The notes under the pieces are model-generated. The model worked only from the letters and a program-made list of their open reading frames with translations. It ran no database searches and was not told the origin of the DNA. 64,000 nt of DNA from SHYR01 sp036013055 (GTDB lineage Bacteria > Chloroflexota > Dehalococcoidia > UBA2979), in assembly GCA_036013055.1 (NCBI GenBank), contig DASCQM010000016.1, positions 124,001 through 188,000 on the forward strand, in the 5' to 3' direction. Positions 1-7,380 of the stretch are shown one piece after another. How positions within the stretch are numbered: the first letter of the stretch is position 1; each line of letters starts with the position of its first letter. The translations under genes were made by a program, and so were the position numbers.

Positions 1-1078
1 TCGTGGCCAGCGCGAAGTTGAGGTTGGCGGTCGTCACACCGTCGGTGACAGTCGCGCTCGCCGACAAGTCGTCATAACCGCTGGCGGAGGCGGTCACCGT
101 GCGGCTGCCTGTCGGTACGCCGCTGATTGTGTAGTTGCCATTGACGTCGGTGCCTGCGGACTGGCCAGTGTCGGTCTCGACGCTTGCGCCCTCGATTGCG
201 GCGCCTCCGTCGGAAGCGGTCACGGTGCCGGAGATGCTACCGGTCGTCGTCGGCGGAGGCGGAACTGGCTCGCCGTAGAGCGCGAGCACCCCGTCGATGT
301 CGTCCTGGAGCAGCGTCCACACCACGCGGTTGTACGACGGCCACATCACGGCCTTGCCGTCGGTACCGCCGGTGTCGACGTCCGAGTGGCCGAGCCTAAC
401 CACGTGGCCGTTCTCGTGGAGCATGACAGTCAGGAGGTCGTAGTCGCCGGAGATTGGGTCCGGGGCCGTACCGTCGAACCAGTTGTATCGCGTGTTGATC
501 GCGATGTCGGCTTCATCCGTCGAGGTTCCGAACCACGTCACAGCCAGCGTTCCCCGGCTCTTCAGTTCCATCCAGGCGATGTCGTTCTCTCCGTCGTAGA
601 ACTGGCGTCCCGGCGTCTCTTTGACGAGCGAGGGAAGACGGTTCGTTTCGGGGATGCCGTCAATGAAGCTGAAGCTGGACCCGTCGACGTTGTTCCACGG
701 TGTCTGCGCAGCAACGAGCACGGCAGCTGCGTCGAACTGCGCATTCGCCGGGTTGTAGTTCTGCTGCGGCCCGACGCCGAGGGGCCCGCTGCCATTTCCG
801 TCCCAGACGATGCCGTCGAAGGTGAATGCCGCCGAGTCGAACGGCCGAGCACCGTGATCGGCGAGCGCCTGATCGACGGCGGCTTGTCCATTCTGCCCGG
901 GGCTGGCCACGACGACGACATGGACGATCGTGCGCTCACCATCGATGGTCGCCTGACCGAACCCCGAGACGATCTGTGGCGGCCCCGCTGCCTGCGTCGT
1001 GCCGCTCTGCATCAGGCCAAGGCCGATGCCAAGCGCCAGCGCGATGATGAGCGCGGCAAATGCTGTTCTTCGGATCAT
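1..1078 (-). CDS. Exported matrixin-like zinc metalloprotease with carboxypeptidase-regulatory-like domain (partial, 3' end outside window)
   Basis: Reading from the ATG at 1078 gives an N-terminal hydrophobic segment (about residues 5-24) followed by Ala-rich residues, a likely signal peptide or anchor, so the protein should act outside the cytoplasm. A metzincin-type zinc site HENGHVVRLGH lies at residues 221-231, and a Met-turn-like AVMWPSY follows at about 244-250. A Pro/Thr linker (about 272-280) leads into an Ig-like carboxypeptidase regulatory domain that is still open at the window edge. The frame has no stop before base 1. In metzincins the zinc helix reads HExxHxxGxxH; here the Gly is Arg. 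Substrate is unknown. The upstream ribosome site (GGAACC) is weak. Confidence 0.8.
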   Translation of the reverse strand, partial: MIRRTAFAALIIALALGIGLGLMQSGTTQAAGPPQIVSGFGQATIDGERTIVHVVVVASPGQNGQAAVDQALADHGARPFDSAAFTFDGIVWDGNGSGPLGVGPQQNYNPANAQFDAAAVLVAAQTPWNNVDGSSFSFIDGIPETNRLPSLVKETPGRQFYDGENDIAWMELKSRGTLAVTWFGTSTDEADIAINTRYNWFDGTAPDPISGDYDLLTVMLHENGHVVRLGHSDVDTGGTDGKAVMWPSYNRVVWTLLQDDIDGVLALYGEPVPPPPTTTGSISGTVTASDGGAAIEGASVETDTGQSAGTDVNGNYTISGVPTGSRTVTASASGYDDLSASATVTDGVTTANLNFALAT

Positions 1079-1214
1079 GCTCGGTTCCGTTCTGCGACCC
1101 GCCGACGGATAAGACATGGTGCTGCGCGGGCGTACGCCATGACCATCGCTCACCGGCGAACTTTCGGCATCGGTGGTGGCCCTATTCACACTCCCGCCTC
1201 ACCCCGACGCCCGC

Positions 1215-1220
1215 TACACT
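1215..1220 (+). promoter_or_regulatory. Candidate -10 box (TACACT) for leaderless pheS
   Basis: TACACT ends exactly 6 nt before the pheS ATG at 1227, so transcription would start at or next to the start codon. There is no Shine-Dalgarno in between. lepA shows the same spacing. No good -35 element is visible. Confidence 0.5.
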
Positions 1221-1226
1221 CGCGAC

Positions 1227-2267
1227 ATGGCAGCAACGGTCGATCAGGTCGAGGAGCTGGGGCAGCAGGCGCGCGACGCGCTCAGCGCCGCCGCCGACGA
1301 GGACGCGCTCGAAGCGTGGCGAACCGGCACGCTCGGGCGCTCGGGGACGCTCACGGGCATCCTGCGCAGCCTCGGCGAACTCGATGCCGATGCGCGCCGC
1401 GACATTGGCCGTGCCGCGAACGTGTTGAAGAACGATCTCGAAGCTGCGTTTGAGGTCCGCCGTGAGGAACTACAAGGTGCGGCGCTGGCGACCGCCGTCA
1501 CCGAGGGCGCGCTTGATGTGACGCTGCCCGGCCGGCCGCGCCGTCGAGGGGGCTTGCACCCGATCACGCAGACGATGCGCGACATCCTCGATGCGTTCCG
1601 GGGGCTGGGCTTCGACATCGTCGAGGGGCCCGAGGTGGAGCTGGACGAGTACAACTTCCAGCGCCTGCGCATCCCGATGCACCACCCGGCGCGCGATATG
1701 CAGGACACGTTTTGGATCGAGCCCGACAGCACGCTGCTGCGCACGCACACCTCGCCGATTCAGATTCGGTACATGGACGAGCACGAGCCGCCGATTCGCA
1801 TCGCCGTGCCAGGCCGCGTCTACCGCTATGAGGCGACCGACGCGACGCACGAGTGGATGTTTCACCAGGTCGAGCTGCTCGCCGTCGATGAGGGCATCTC
1901 CATGGCCGATCTCAAGGGCACGCTGGAGACGCTGGCGCGCTCGCTCTTCGGTCCGAACCGCAAGGTGCTGCTACGCAACGGCTACTTCGCCTACGTCGAG
2001 CCGGGCGTTGAGCTGGCCGTCGATTGTTTCCGCTGCGATGGCGACCTCGACCCCGCCTGCCCGATCTGCCGCGGTGCCGGCTGGCTGGAGATCATGGGCG
2101 CGGGGATGGTGCACCCGGAGCTGATCGAGGCTGCGGGCTACGACTCGTCGCGCTACACCGGGTTCGCCGCCGGGATGGGGCCGGAGCGCATCGCCATGCT
2201 GCGGCACGGCATCACCGACATCAGGAACTTCTTCGCGAACGACCTCCGCTTCCTGAGGCAGTTCTAA
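1227..2267 (+). CDS. pheS: Phenylalanine--tRNA ligase alpha subunit
   Basis: Catalytic subunit of the cytoplasmic alpha2beta2 enzyme that charges tRNA-Phe. An N-terminal helical arm (about residues 1-85) precedes the class II catalytic core, with the motif 2 region (RVYRYEATDATHEWMFHQ) and the C-terminal motif 3 (GFAAGMGPERIAML). It is 346 aa, normal for PheS. A small CxxC...CxxC insertion (CFRC and CPIC, about residues 270-284) just before the GAGMVHP motif looks like a zinc knuckle. I prefer the ATG at 1227, which gives a PheS-like N-terminus; an upstream in-frame GTG at 1173 would add 18 unlikely residues. pheT follows after 3 nt. Confidence 0.95.
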   Translation: MAATVDQVEELGQQARDALSAAADEDALEAWRTGTLGRSGTLTGILRSLGELDADARRDIGRAANVLKNDLEAAFEVRREELQGAALATAVTEGALDVTLPGRPRRRGGLHPITQTMRDILDAFRGLGFDIVEGPEVELDEYNFQRLRIPMHHPARDMQDTFWIEPDSTLLRTHTSPIQIRYMDEHEPPIRIAVPGRVYRYEATDATHEWMFHQVELLAVDEGISMADLKGTLETLARSLFGPNRKVLLRNGYFAYVEPGVELAVDCFRCDGDLDPACPICRGAGWLEIMGAGMVHPELIEAAGYDSSRYTGFAAGMGPERIAMLRHGITDIRNFFANDLRFLRQF

Positions 2268-2270
2268 GCG

Positions 2271-4700
2271 ATGCTCGTCTCGATCAAATGGCTGCGTGAC
2301 TACGTCGACCTGCCGGACGACGTCGATGTAGAGGCCGTCGCGCATCGGCTGACGATGGGCTCGGCCGAGGTCGAAGGCATCGAGGTCGTCGGCGCGCAGT
2401 GGGACCGCGAGCTCGTCACCGTCGGCAGTGTGCTGTCTGTCGACCCGCATCCCGACGCCGACCGGCTGCGGCTGGCGACCGTCGACTACGGCGGCGACGC
2501 ACCCCAGCAGGTCGTCTGTGGCGCGCCCAACCTCGCCGAGGGCCAGCGCATCGCCTTCGCCCGCGCCGGGGCGACGCTCTTCGACGCGCGAAGCGGAGAA
2601 GCATCGACGCTGAAGCCGGCGAAGATTCGCGGCTTCGAGTCGTCCGGCATGGTGCTGTCCGAGCGCGAGCTCGGCATCTCGGACGAGCACGAGGGGATCC
2701 TCGTGCTGGCCGATGACGCGCCGATCGGGACCGCCGTTGCCGACTACCTCGGCGACACGATCCTGGACGTACATATCTGGCCGAACCGGCCGGACGAGAT
2801 GTGCATGGTCGGCATCGCTCGCGAGGTCGCCGCCATCGAGGGCTCCGCGTGGAGCACGCCCGACGACAGCTACCCCGAGGCTGGTCCTCCCGCGGCCGAC
2901 GCCGTGAGCGTCGCGATCGAGGACCCGGAACTCTGCGCCCGCTACGTTGCGACCGTCGTCGACAACGTCACGATCGGCCCCTCGCCGGAGTGGATGCAGG
3001 AGCGACTGCGTGCAGCCGGGCAGCGCCCGATCAGCAACGTCGTCGATATCACCAACTACGTGATGCTGGAACTCGGTCAGCCGCTGCACGCCTTCGACCT
3101 CGATGCGGTGCAGGGCACCGTCGTCGTGCGGGCTGCGCACGAGGGTGAACACATGACGACGCTTGACGGCGAGGACCGCGAACTGTCGACGGACACGCTG
3201 CTGATCACCGACGACAGTGGCCCGATCGCGCTCGCCGGCGTGATGGGCGGATTGAGCAGCGAGGTTGGTGACACCACGACCTCGATCCTGCTGGAAGCGG
3301 CCACGTTCGACGCGCCGACGATCCGACGTACCGCGACACGTCTCGGCATGCGCTCCGAGGCCTCCGCGCGGTTCGAGCGCGGCCTCTCCGCCGAGCTGCC
3401 GCTGCATGCCTCACGTCGGGCGACCCAATTGCTCATCGAACTCTGCGGCGGGACGGCTCGCTCCGGCGCGGTCGACGTCTACCCGCGACCGCACGTCGCG
3501 GCCGAGGTGGACGTGCCCCGCGCGCGCCTCGACACGCTGATCGGGTTCACCGTGCCGGACGAGGAGGTCGAACGCGGGCTGCGAGCGCTGGGCTTCGAGG
3601 TTGAGCATTCCGCCGCCGAGGGCGCTGACATCGGGTGGTCGGTGCGCGCACCGTGGTGGCGGACGGACATCGCCATCGCCGATGACATCGCGGAAGAGGT
3701 CGTGCGCATCGCGGGCTACGACCTGCTGCCGGCGACGACGCCGTCCGGTCAGATCCCGCGACGGGAATCGAGGCCGCTGATCGCGATCCGCGAGCGCCTC
3801 CGCGACGGGCTGGCTGAAGCCGGCATGCAGGAGGTGCTGACGTACACGCTGACCTCGGAAGAATCGCTGCGACGCGTGATCGCGGCCGACGAGCTGGCGA
3901 AGTTGAATCCGCTGCGCGTGAACAACCCACAGGCGGTCGACCGCGAGCTGCTCCGGCCCTCGCTGCGGCAGTCGCTGCTGGAGGTCGTCGATCGCAACAT
4001 CCGCGCCGGTGCCGACGACATCGCTGTCTTCGAGGTGGCGCGCGTGTATCTCCCTGTGCCGGACGAGTCGTTGCCCGCGGAGCGGGAGCAGATCGTCGGC
4101 GCCGTGAGTGGTCTGGAGACCGACCGCTGGGGGCAGACAACCGAACGCCAGCTCGACTTCTTCGACGCGAAGGGTGCGCTCGAAGAGGCGATGCGGCGGC
4201 TGAACGTCGCGATCGACTTCGAAGCGGCCGACGAGTTCGGGATGCTGCCGGGCCGCGTCGCGCGACTCTCGATCGATGGCGAGCCGGTCGGCGTGATCGG
4301 CGAGATGCACCCGGCGACACTCGCGGCGTTTGGCATCGAGCAGCCCGTGACGCTGTTCGAGATTGACCTTGAGGCGCTGCTCGCGCACGTGCCGGAGCAC
4401 CATCAGGCTCTCGACGTGCCACGCTTCCCGGCCGTCGAGCAGGACCTTGCGCTGGTCGTCGATGCCGCCGTCTCTGCCGCTGCGCTACAGGCGATGATCG
4501 AGCAGTCCCGGCTGGTCGCCAGCGCGCGACCGTTCGACGTCTACCGGGGCGACCAGCTGCCCGACGGCAAGAAGTCCGTCGCTTTCGCGATCGAGTACCA
4601 GGCGACCGATCGCACGCTCACCGGCGAGGACGCGAACAAGGAGCAAGACCGGATCCTCGGTCGGCTCACCCGCGAATTCGGCGCGGAGCCGCGCTCCTGA
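2271..4700 (+). CDS. pheT: Phenylalanine--tRNA ligase beta subunit
   Basis: Partner of PheS, responsible for tRNA recognition and editing. The 809-aa protein starts with the typical MLVSIKWLRDYVDLP segment and continues with an EMAP-type tRNA-binding domain (about 40-150, with HPDADRLRL), the B3/B4 editing region (about 210-390), the B5 domain (about 400-480), the catalytic-like core, and a C-terminal anticodon-binding FDX-ACB domain (about 715-805, ending in LTREFGAEPRS). Length and order are standard. It sits 3 nt after pheS and its TGA overlaps the proposed CTG start of the next gene. Confidence 0.96.
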   Translation: MLVSIKWLRDYVDLPDDVDVEAVAHRLTMGSAEVEGIEVVGAQWDRELVTVGSVLSVDPHPDADRLRLATVDYGGDAPQQVVCGAPNLAEGQRIAFARAGATLFDARSGEASTLKPAKIRGFESSGMVLSERELGISDEHEGILVLADDAPIGTAVADYLGDTILDVHIWPNRPDEMCMVGIAREVAAIEGSAWSTPDDSYPEAGPPAADAVSVAIEDPELCARYVATVVDNVTIGPSPEWMQERLRAAGQRPISNVVDITNYVMLELGQPLHAFDLDAVQGTVVVRAAHEGEHMTTLDGEDRELSTDTLLITDDSGPIALAGVMGGLSSEVGDTTTSILLEAATFDAPTIRRTATRLGMRSEASARFERGLSAELPLHASRRATQLLIELCGGTARSGAVDVYPRPHVAAEVDVPRARLDTLIGFTVPDEEVERGLRALGFEVEHSAAEGADIGWSVRAPWWRTDIAIADDIAEEVVRIAGYDLLPATTPSGQIPRRESRPLIAIRERLRDGLAEAGMQEVLTYTLTSEESLRRVIAADELAKLNPLRVNNPQAVDRELLRPSLRQSLLEVVDRNIRAGADDIAVFEVARVYLPVPDESLPAEREQIVGAVSGLETDRWGQTTERQLDFFDAKGALEEAMRRLNVAIDFEAADEFGMLPGRVARLSIDGEPVGVIGEMHPATLAAFGIEQPVTLFEIDLEALLAHVPEHHQALDVPRFPAVEQDLALVVDAAVSAAALQAMIEQSRLVASARPFDVYRGDQLPDGKKSVAFAIEYQATDRTLTGEDANKEQDRILGRLTREFGAEPRS

Positions 4701-5473
4701 CGCGAGTCGTCGCCTGGAACATCCGCGCTGGCGGTGGGCGACGCGTCGAGCAGATCGCAGCCCAGCTCGCACAGTGGGACCCCGCTGTTGTCGTGCTCTC
4801 CGAGTTCCGCGCGACCGCGTCGAGCCAGTGGCTGGCATCTGAGCTGGCAGCGCAGGGCTTGCCGTATCAACGCACGACGGCCGACCGACGAGAGGCCACC
4901 CGCAATGGCTTGCTCGTCGCTTCGCAGTGGCCGCTACGCCGGGTCGGGGTACGGCGTGCGCCCTCGCTGTCACATCGGTGGCTGCTCGCGCGCGTTGCCG
5001 CGCCGGAGCCGTTCACTGTCGGCGCGATGCACGTGCCGAACTATGTCAGCGGGCTGAAGGGCGACTTCTACGCGGGCGTGCTGGGCGTGGCGCAGCACTG
5101 GCGCGGCGGCCCCGCGATGCTGATCGGTGACACAAATACCGGGCTGCCCGGCATCGACGAAGAGACGTCGGTCTTCGGACCGCGCAATGAGCGCTGGATG
5201 CACGGCCTCGACGCCGCAGGATGGACGGACGCGTTTCGTTGGTTGCACGGGCAGCGACGCGAGTACACGTGGTACTCACCGAACGGCGGCAACGGCTTTC
5301 GGTTGGACGAGGCGTTCCTGCACCGCTCGCTACTGCCACGTCTGCGCGGGACGCGCCACGAGTGGGGCAGGGCCGACGGCAGCGGCGGCGACGCTCGTCG
5401 CGACGTGCTGAGCGATCACGCGGCCTTGATCGTCGATCTGGCGTCGGACGATGGCCAGGCCGGGACGGACTAG
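4697..5473 (+). CDS. Endonuclease/exonuclease/phosphatase (EEP) family protein, probable CTG start
   Basis: Metal-dependent phosphodiesterase fold. Visible are an N-terminal RVVAWNIRAGG strand, a central GDTNTG (usual GDxN catalytic motif) and the C-terminal SDHAALIVDL (SDH motif). The first ATG/GTG/TTG in frame is the GTG at 4793, which would delete the essential WNI segment. The CTG at 4697 keeps it, overlaps the pheT stop as CTGA, and has GGAG 8 nt upstream (4685-4688). That start gives 258 aa. The substrate (nucleic acid, phospholipid or other phosphodiester) cannot be read from the sequence. Probably cotranscribed with pheST. Confidence 0.75.
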   Translation: MTRVVAWNIRAGGGRRVEQIAAQLAQWDPAVVVLSEFRATASSQWLASELAAQGLPYQRTTADRREATRNGLLVASQWPLRRVGVRRAPSLSHRWLLARVAAPEPFTVGAMHVPNYVSGLKGDFYAGVLGVAQHWRGGPAMLIGDTNTGLPGIDEETSVFGPRNERWMHGLDAAGWTDAFRWLHGQRREYTWYSPNGGNGFRLDEAFLHRSLLPRLRGTRHEWGRADGSGGDARRDVLSDHAALIVDLASDDGQAGTD

Positions 5474-5482
5474 GCAGGCAGG

Positions 5483-5845
5483 CTAGGCGGCGGGTAGGGC
5501 GGCTTTCGCCTCGCCGGCGATGGCGCTGAAAGCCTCTGGGCTGCGCACTGCGATGTCGGCCAGCATCTTGCGGTTGATGTCGATGCCGGCGAGCTTCAGC
5601 CCGTGCATCAGCTTGCTGTAGCTGATCTCGTTGAGCCGGGCCGCGGCGTTGATGCGCGCGATCCAGAGCTTCCGGAAGTCGCCCTGTCGCTTGCGGCGGT
5701 GCTCGAAGGAGTAGTCGAGCGCGTGGATCATCGACTCGTGCGCGACCTTGTAGTTGGTGCGGCGCTTTCCTCGGTGGCCCTTCGTGCGGTCCAGCACCTT
5801 GCGGTGGCGGGCGCGAGTGGCAACTCGGTTACGTGCTCGGGGCAT
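5483..5845 (-). CDS. rplT: 50S ribosomal protein L20
   Basis: A 120-aa, strongly basic protein starting MPRARNRVATRARHRKVL and carrying the full L20 pattern (KGHRGKRRTNYKVAHESM, then GDFRKLWIARINAAAR). It binds 23S rRNA early in large-subunit assembly. It is the last gene of infC-rpmI-rplT, in the usual order, separated from rpmI by about 100 nt in which I see no extra gene. It converges with the EEP gene; no strong hairpin is visible between the two stops. Confidence 0.97.
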   Translation of the reverse strand: MPRARNRVATRARHRKVLDRTKGHRGKRRTNYKVAHESMIHALDYSFEHRRKRQGDFRKLWIARINAAARLNEISYSKLMHGLKLAGIDINRKMLADIAVRSPEAFSAIAGEAKAALPAA

Positions 5846-5943
5846 CGGTGTCCTCGAATAGTGTGCCAGCGCGAATCAGGCTGGCCGGGAAACTTCTCTC
5901 TGGAAGGGTAGAGCAGGCAGCGGTTATCCGCAGCCGCTCGGCG

Positions 5944-6141
5944 CTACATATAGGGAAGCAGCTTCTTCAGGGTCTTGTTGTGACTCTTGTCGACCTCGGT
6001 CATGCCGCGGATCGAGTAAAGCTTCTCGTTTCGCTTCTTGCTCTTCTTGTGGCTGCCGTGGTGTGCGCTCATGAACATGCGACCGGTGCCGGTCACCTTC
6101 ACGCGCTTGGCAGTGCCCTTGTGGGTCTTCATCTTTGGCAT
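5944..6141 (-). CDS. rpmI: 50S ribosomal protein L35
   Basis: A 65-aa basic protein, MPKMKTHKGTAKRVKVTGTG, the diagnostic L35 N-terminus, ending LKKLLPYM. Structural protein of the large ribosomal subunit. Its ATG shares one base with the infC stop (TGATG), which indicates translational coupling. The infC-rpmI-rplT arrangement is common in bacteria and is often autoregulated through IF3 or L20; I did not identify an L20-binding leader here. Confidence 0.97.
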   Translation of the reverse strand: MPKMKTHKGTAKRVKVTGTGRMFMSAHHGSHKKSKKRNEKLYSIRGMTEVDKSHNKTLKKLLPYM

Positions 6142-6731
6142 CAGGCGCTCTCGCTCACGGGCTGGGCTGCTGGTTCATTTGTCGGACTCGCATCGGCCGC
6201 AGGCTCGGTGGCCGCTGGCTCCTGCTTCGCTGGTTCGACGATCATCGACATCGATCGTCCCTCCATATTGGGGTTTCGGTCAATCTTCGCGACGTCTTCG
6301 ATCATCGCGTAGAACTTGTCGAGGAGTTCCCGACCAACTTCCGGATGGGTGATTTCGCGCGCTCGGAAGCGCACGGAGATCTTCACTTTGTCCCCGCCAC
6401 CGAGCAATTTGCGCGCCGTCTTCGATTTGAAATCGAGGTCGTGCTGCGAAATCTTCACGCTACCGAGGCGCACCTCGCGCAACTCGACGCTGCGGGAGCC
6501 ACGGCGCGATTCGCGCTCGCGTTTGGCCTGCTCGTACTTGAACTTGCCATAGTCGAGGAGGCGGCAGACAGGCGGATCCGCCGTCGGTGCGACCTCTACG
6601 AGGTCGAGATCGGCATCGTCGGCCAGACGCTGTGCGTCATCGACGGACATGATGCCGAGCTGGTCGCCGTCCCTGATCAATCGAACCTGGGGGACGCGAA
6701 TCTCTTGATTAATCCGGAGGTCTTTGGCCAG
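6141..6731 (-). CDS. infC: Translation initiation factor IF-3, non-canonical start
   Basis: Binds the 30S subunit and enforces start-codon selection. Visible are the N-domain start RINQEIRVPQVRLI, the linker GKFKYEQAKRERESRR and the C-domain (EVRLGSVKISQHDLDFK), then an Ala/Pro/Glu-rich tail of about 35 residues beyond the usual C-terminus. The first ATG/GTG/TTG in frame (TTG at 6680) would remove the conserved RINQEIR segment. The best start is CTG at 6731, with GGGAG (6738-6742) 6 nt upstream, giving 196 aa. ATT at 6776 or 6713 are alternatives. infC in other bacteria is known for a rare AUU start that IF3 itself controls. Confidence 0.93.
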   Translation of the reverse strand: MAKDLRINQEIRVPQVRLIRDGDQLGIMSVDDAQRLADDADLDLVEVAPTADPPVCRLLDYGKFKYEQAKRERESRRGSRSVELREVRLGSVKISQHDLDFKSKTARKLLGGGDKVKISVRFRAREITHPEVGRELLDKFYAMIEDVAKIDRNPNMEGRSMSMIVEPAKQEPAATEPAADASPTNEPAAQPVSESA

Positions 6732-6780
6732 TTGATTCTCCCATTCCTTGCGCCGCCATCTGGTCGACGCTTCAATTCCG

Positions 6781-6786
6781 AGTCTA
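6781..6786 (-). promoter_or_regulatory. Candidate -10 box (TAGACT) upstream of infC
   Basis: On the minus strand TAGACT lies about 50 nt upstream of the preferred infC CTG start and 4 nt upstream of an in-frame ATT. It matches the TAnnnT boxes seen ahead of pheS, lepA and mutS. No clear -35 element. Confidence 0.35.
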
Positions 6787-6852
6787 GCATCTGTCGCGTT
6801 GCGGTGGAGGTGGGAGCTCGTTCCGTCTCCCTTTCGTCAGGCGTGGCGCCGA

Positions 6853-7380
6853 TCAGCTGTCGCTGTCGGCGGGCTCGTACTCGATCATCAGGTCGCCCTT
6901 CTGATCGACGCGCTCGCCCTGGCTGAAGTGGACGGCGGTGATCGTCCCGGCGTGCGGCGCCTGCACTTCGTTCTGCATCTTCATCGCCTCAATCACCAGC
7001 AACGCCTGACCGACTTCGATCGTGTCGCCGACCGCGACGTGCACCTCGATCACCGTGCCGCCGAGCGGTGCAGTGATCTTCCCGATCGGGTCTTCGAGCC
7101 CGCCGACGGGGCCGCGCCGTCCCTTGCCGGTGCTGGCGGCCTCCACCTCAAATCGACGCCCGGCGGTCGTGACCTCGAATCCCGCGCCGCGGCGAGAGAC
7201 GTACGAGGTGCTGGGCTGGCCGTCGATCAGAATCGAGAAGAGGCCCGGAAGCCCTGACGTCATCGCATCGACCTCCAGCGGATCGCCGTCGTCGATCGCC
7301 ACGGTGATGCGGCCGTCGGATTCGTCGACGACCACGTTGTGTTCTTCGCCGTCTAGGAGGAAGCGATGCCGCGATGCCAT
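6853..7380 (-). CDS. accB: Biotin carboxyl carrier protein / acyl-CoA carboxylase carrier subunit
   Basis: Carries the biotin that shuttles carboxyl groups from the biotin carboxylase to an acyl-CoA carboxyltransferase. The 175-aa protein has an N-terminal beta-rich region (1-90) and a C-terminal biotinyl domain (about 100-168) with EAMKM at 131-135, so Lys134 is the biotinylation site. I chose the ATG at 7380, preceded by GGAGGG about 11 nt upstream; an open frame continues further up but is only antisense-like to accC codons. It overlaps the accC end by 28 nt. The N-terminal extension resembles the propionyl/acyl-CoA carboxylase type. No carboxyltransferase is nearby. Confidence 0.85.
   Translation of the reverse strand: MASRHRFLLDGEEHNVVVDESDGRITVAIDDGDPLEVDAMTSGLPGLFSILIDGQPSTSYVSRRGAGFEVTTAGRRFEVEAASTGKGRRGPVGGLEDPIGKITAPLGGTVIEVHVAVGDTIEVGQALLVIEAMKMQNEVQAPHAGTITAVHFSQGERVDQKGDLMIEYEPADSDS

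Noticed and set aside
1079..1226. T-box or attenuator upstream of pheS
   Set aside because: No T-box core, leader peptide with Phe codons or terminator hairpin was found; a leaderless start fits better.
386..1453. 355-codon plus-strand frame over the protease and pheS start
   Set aside because: The minus strand encodes a protease with coherent motifs; the plus frame has none.
1971..3407. 478-codon minus-strand frame opposite pheST
   Set aside because: Shadow of pheS and pheT.
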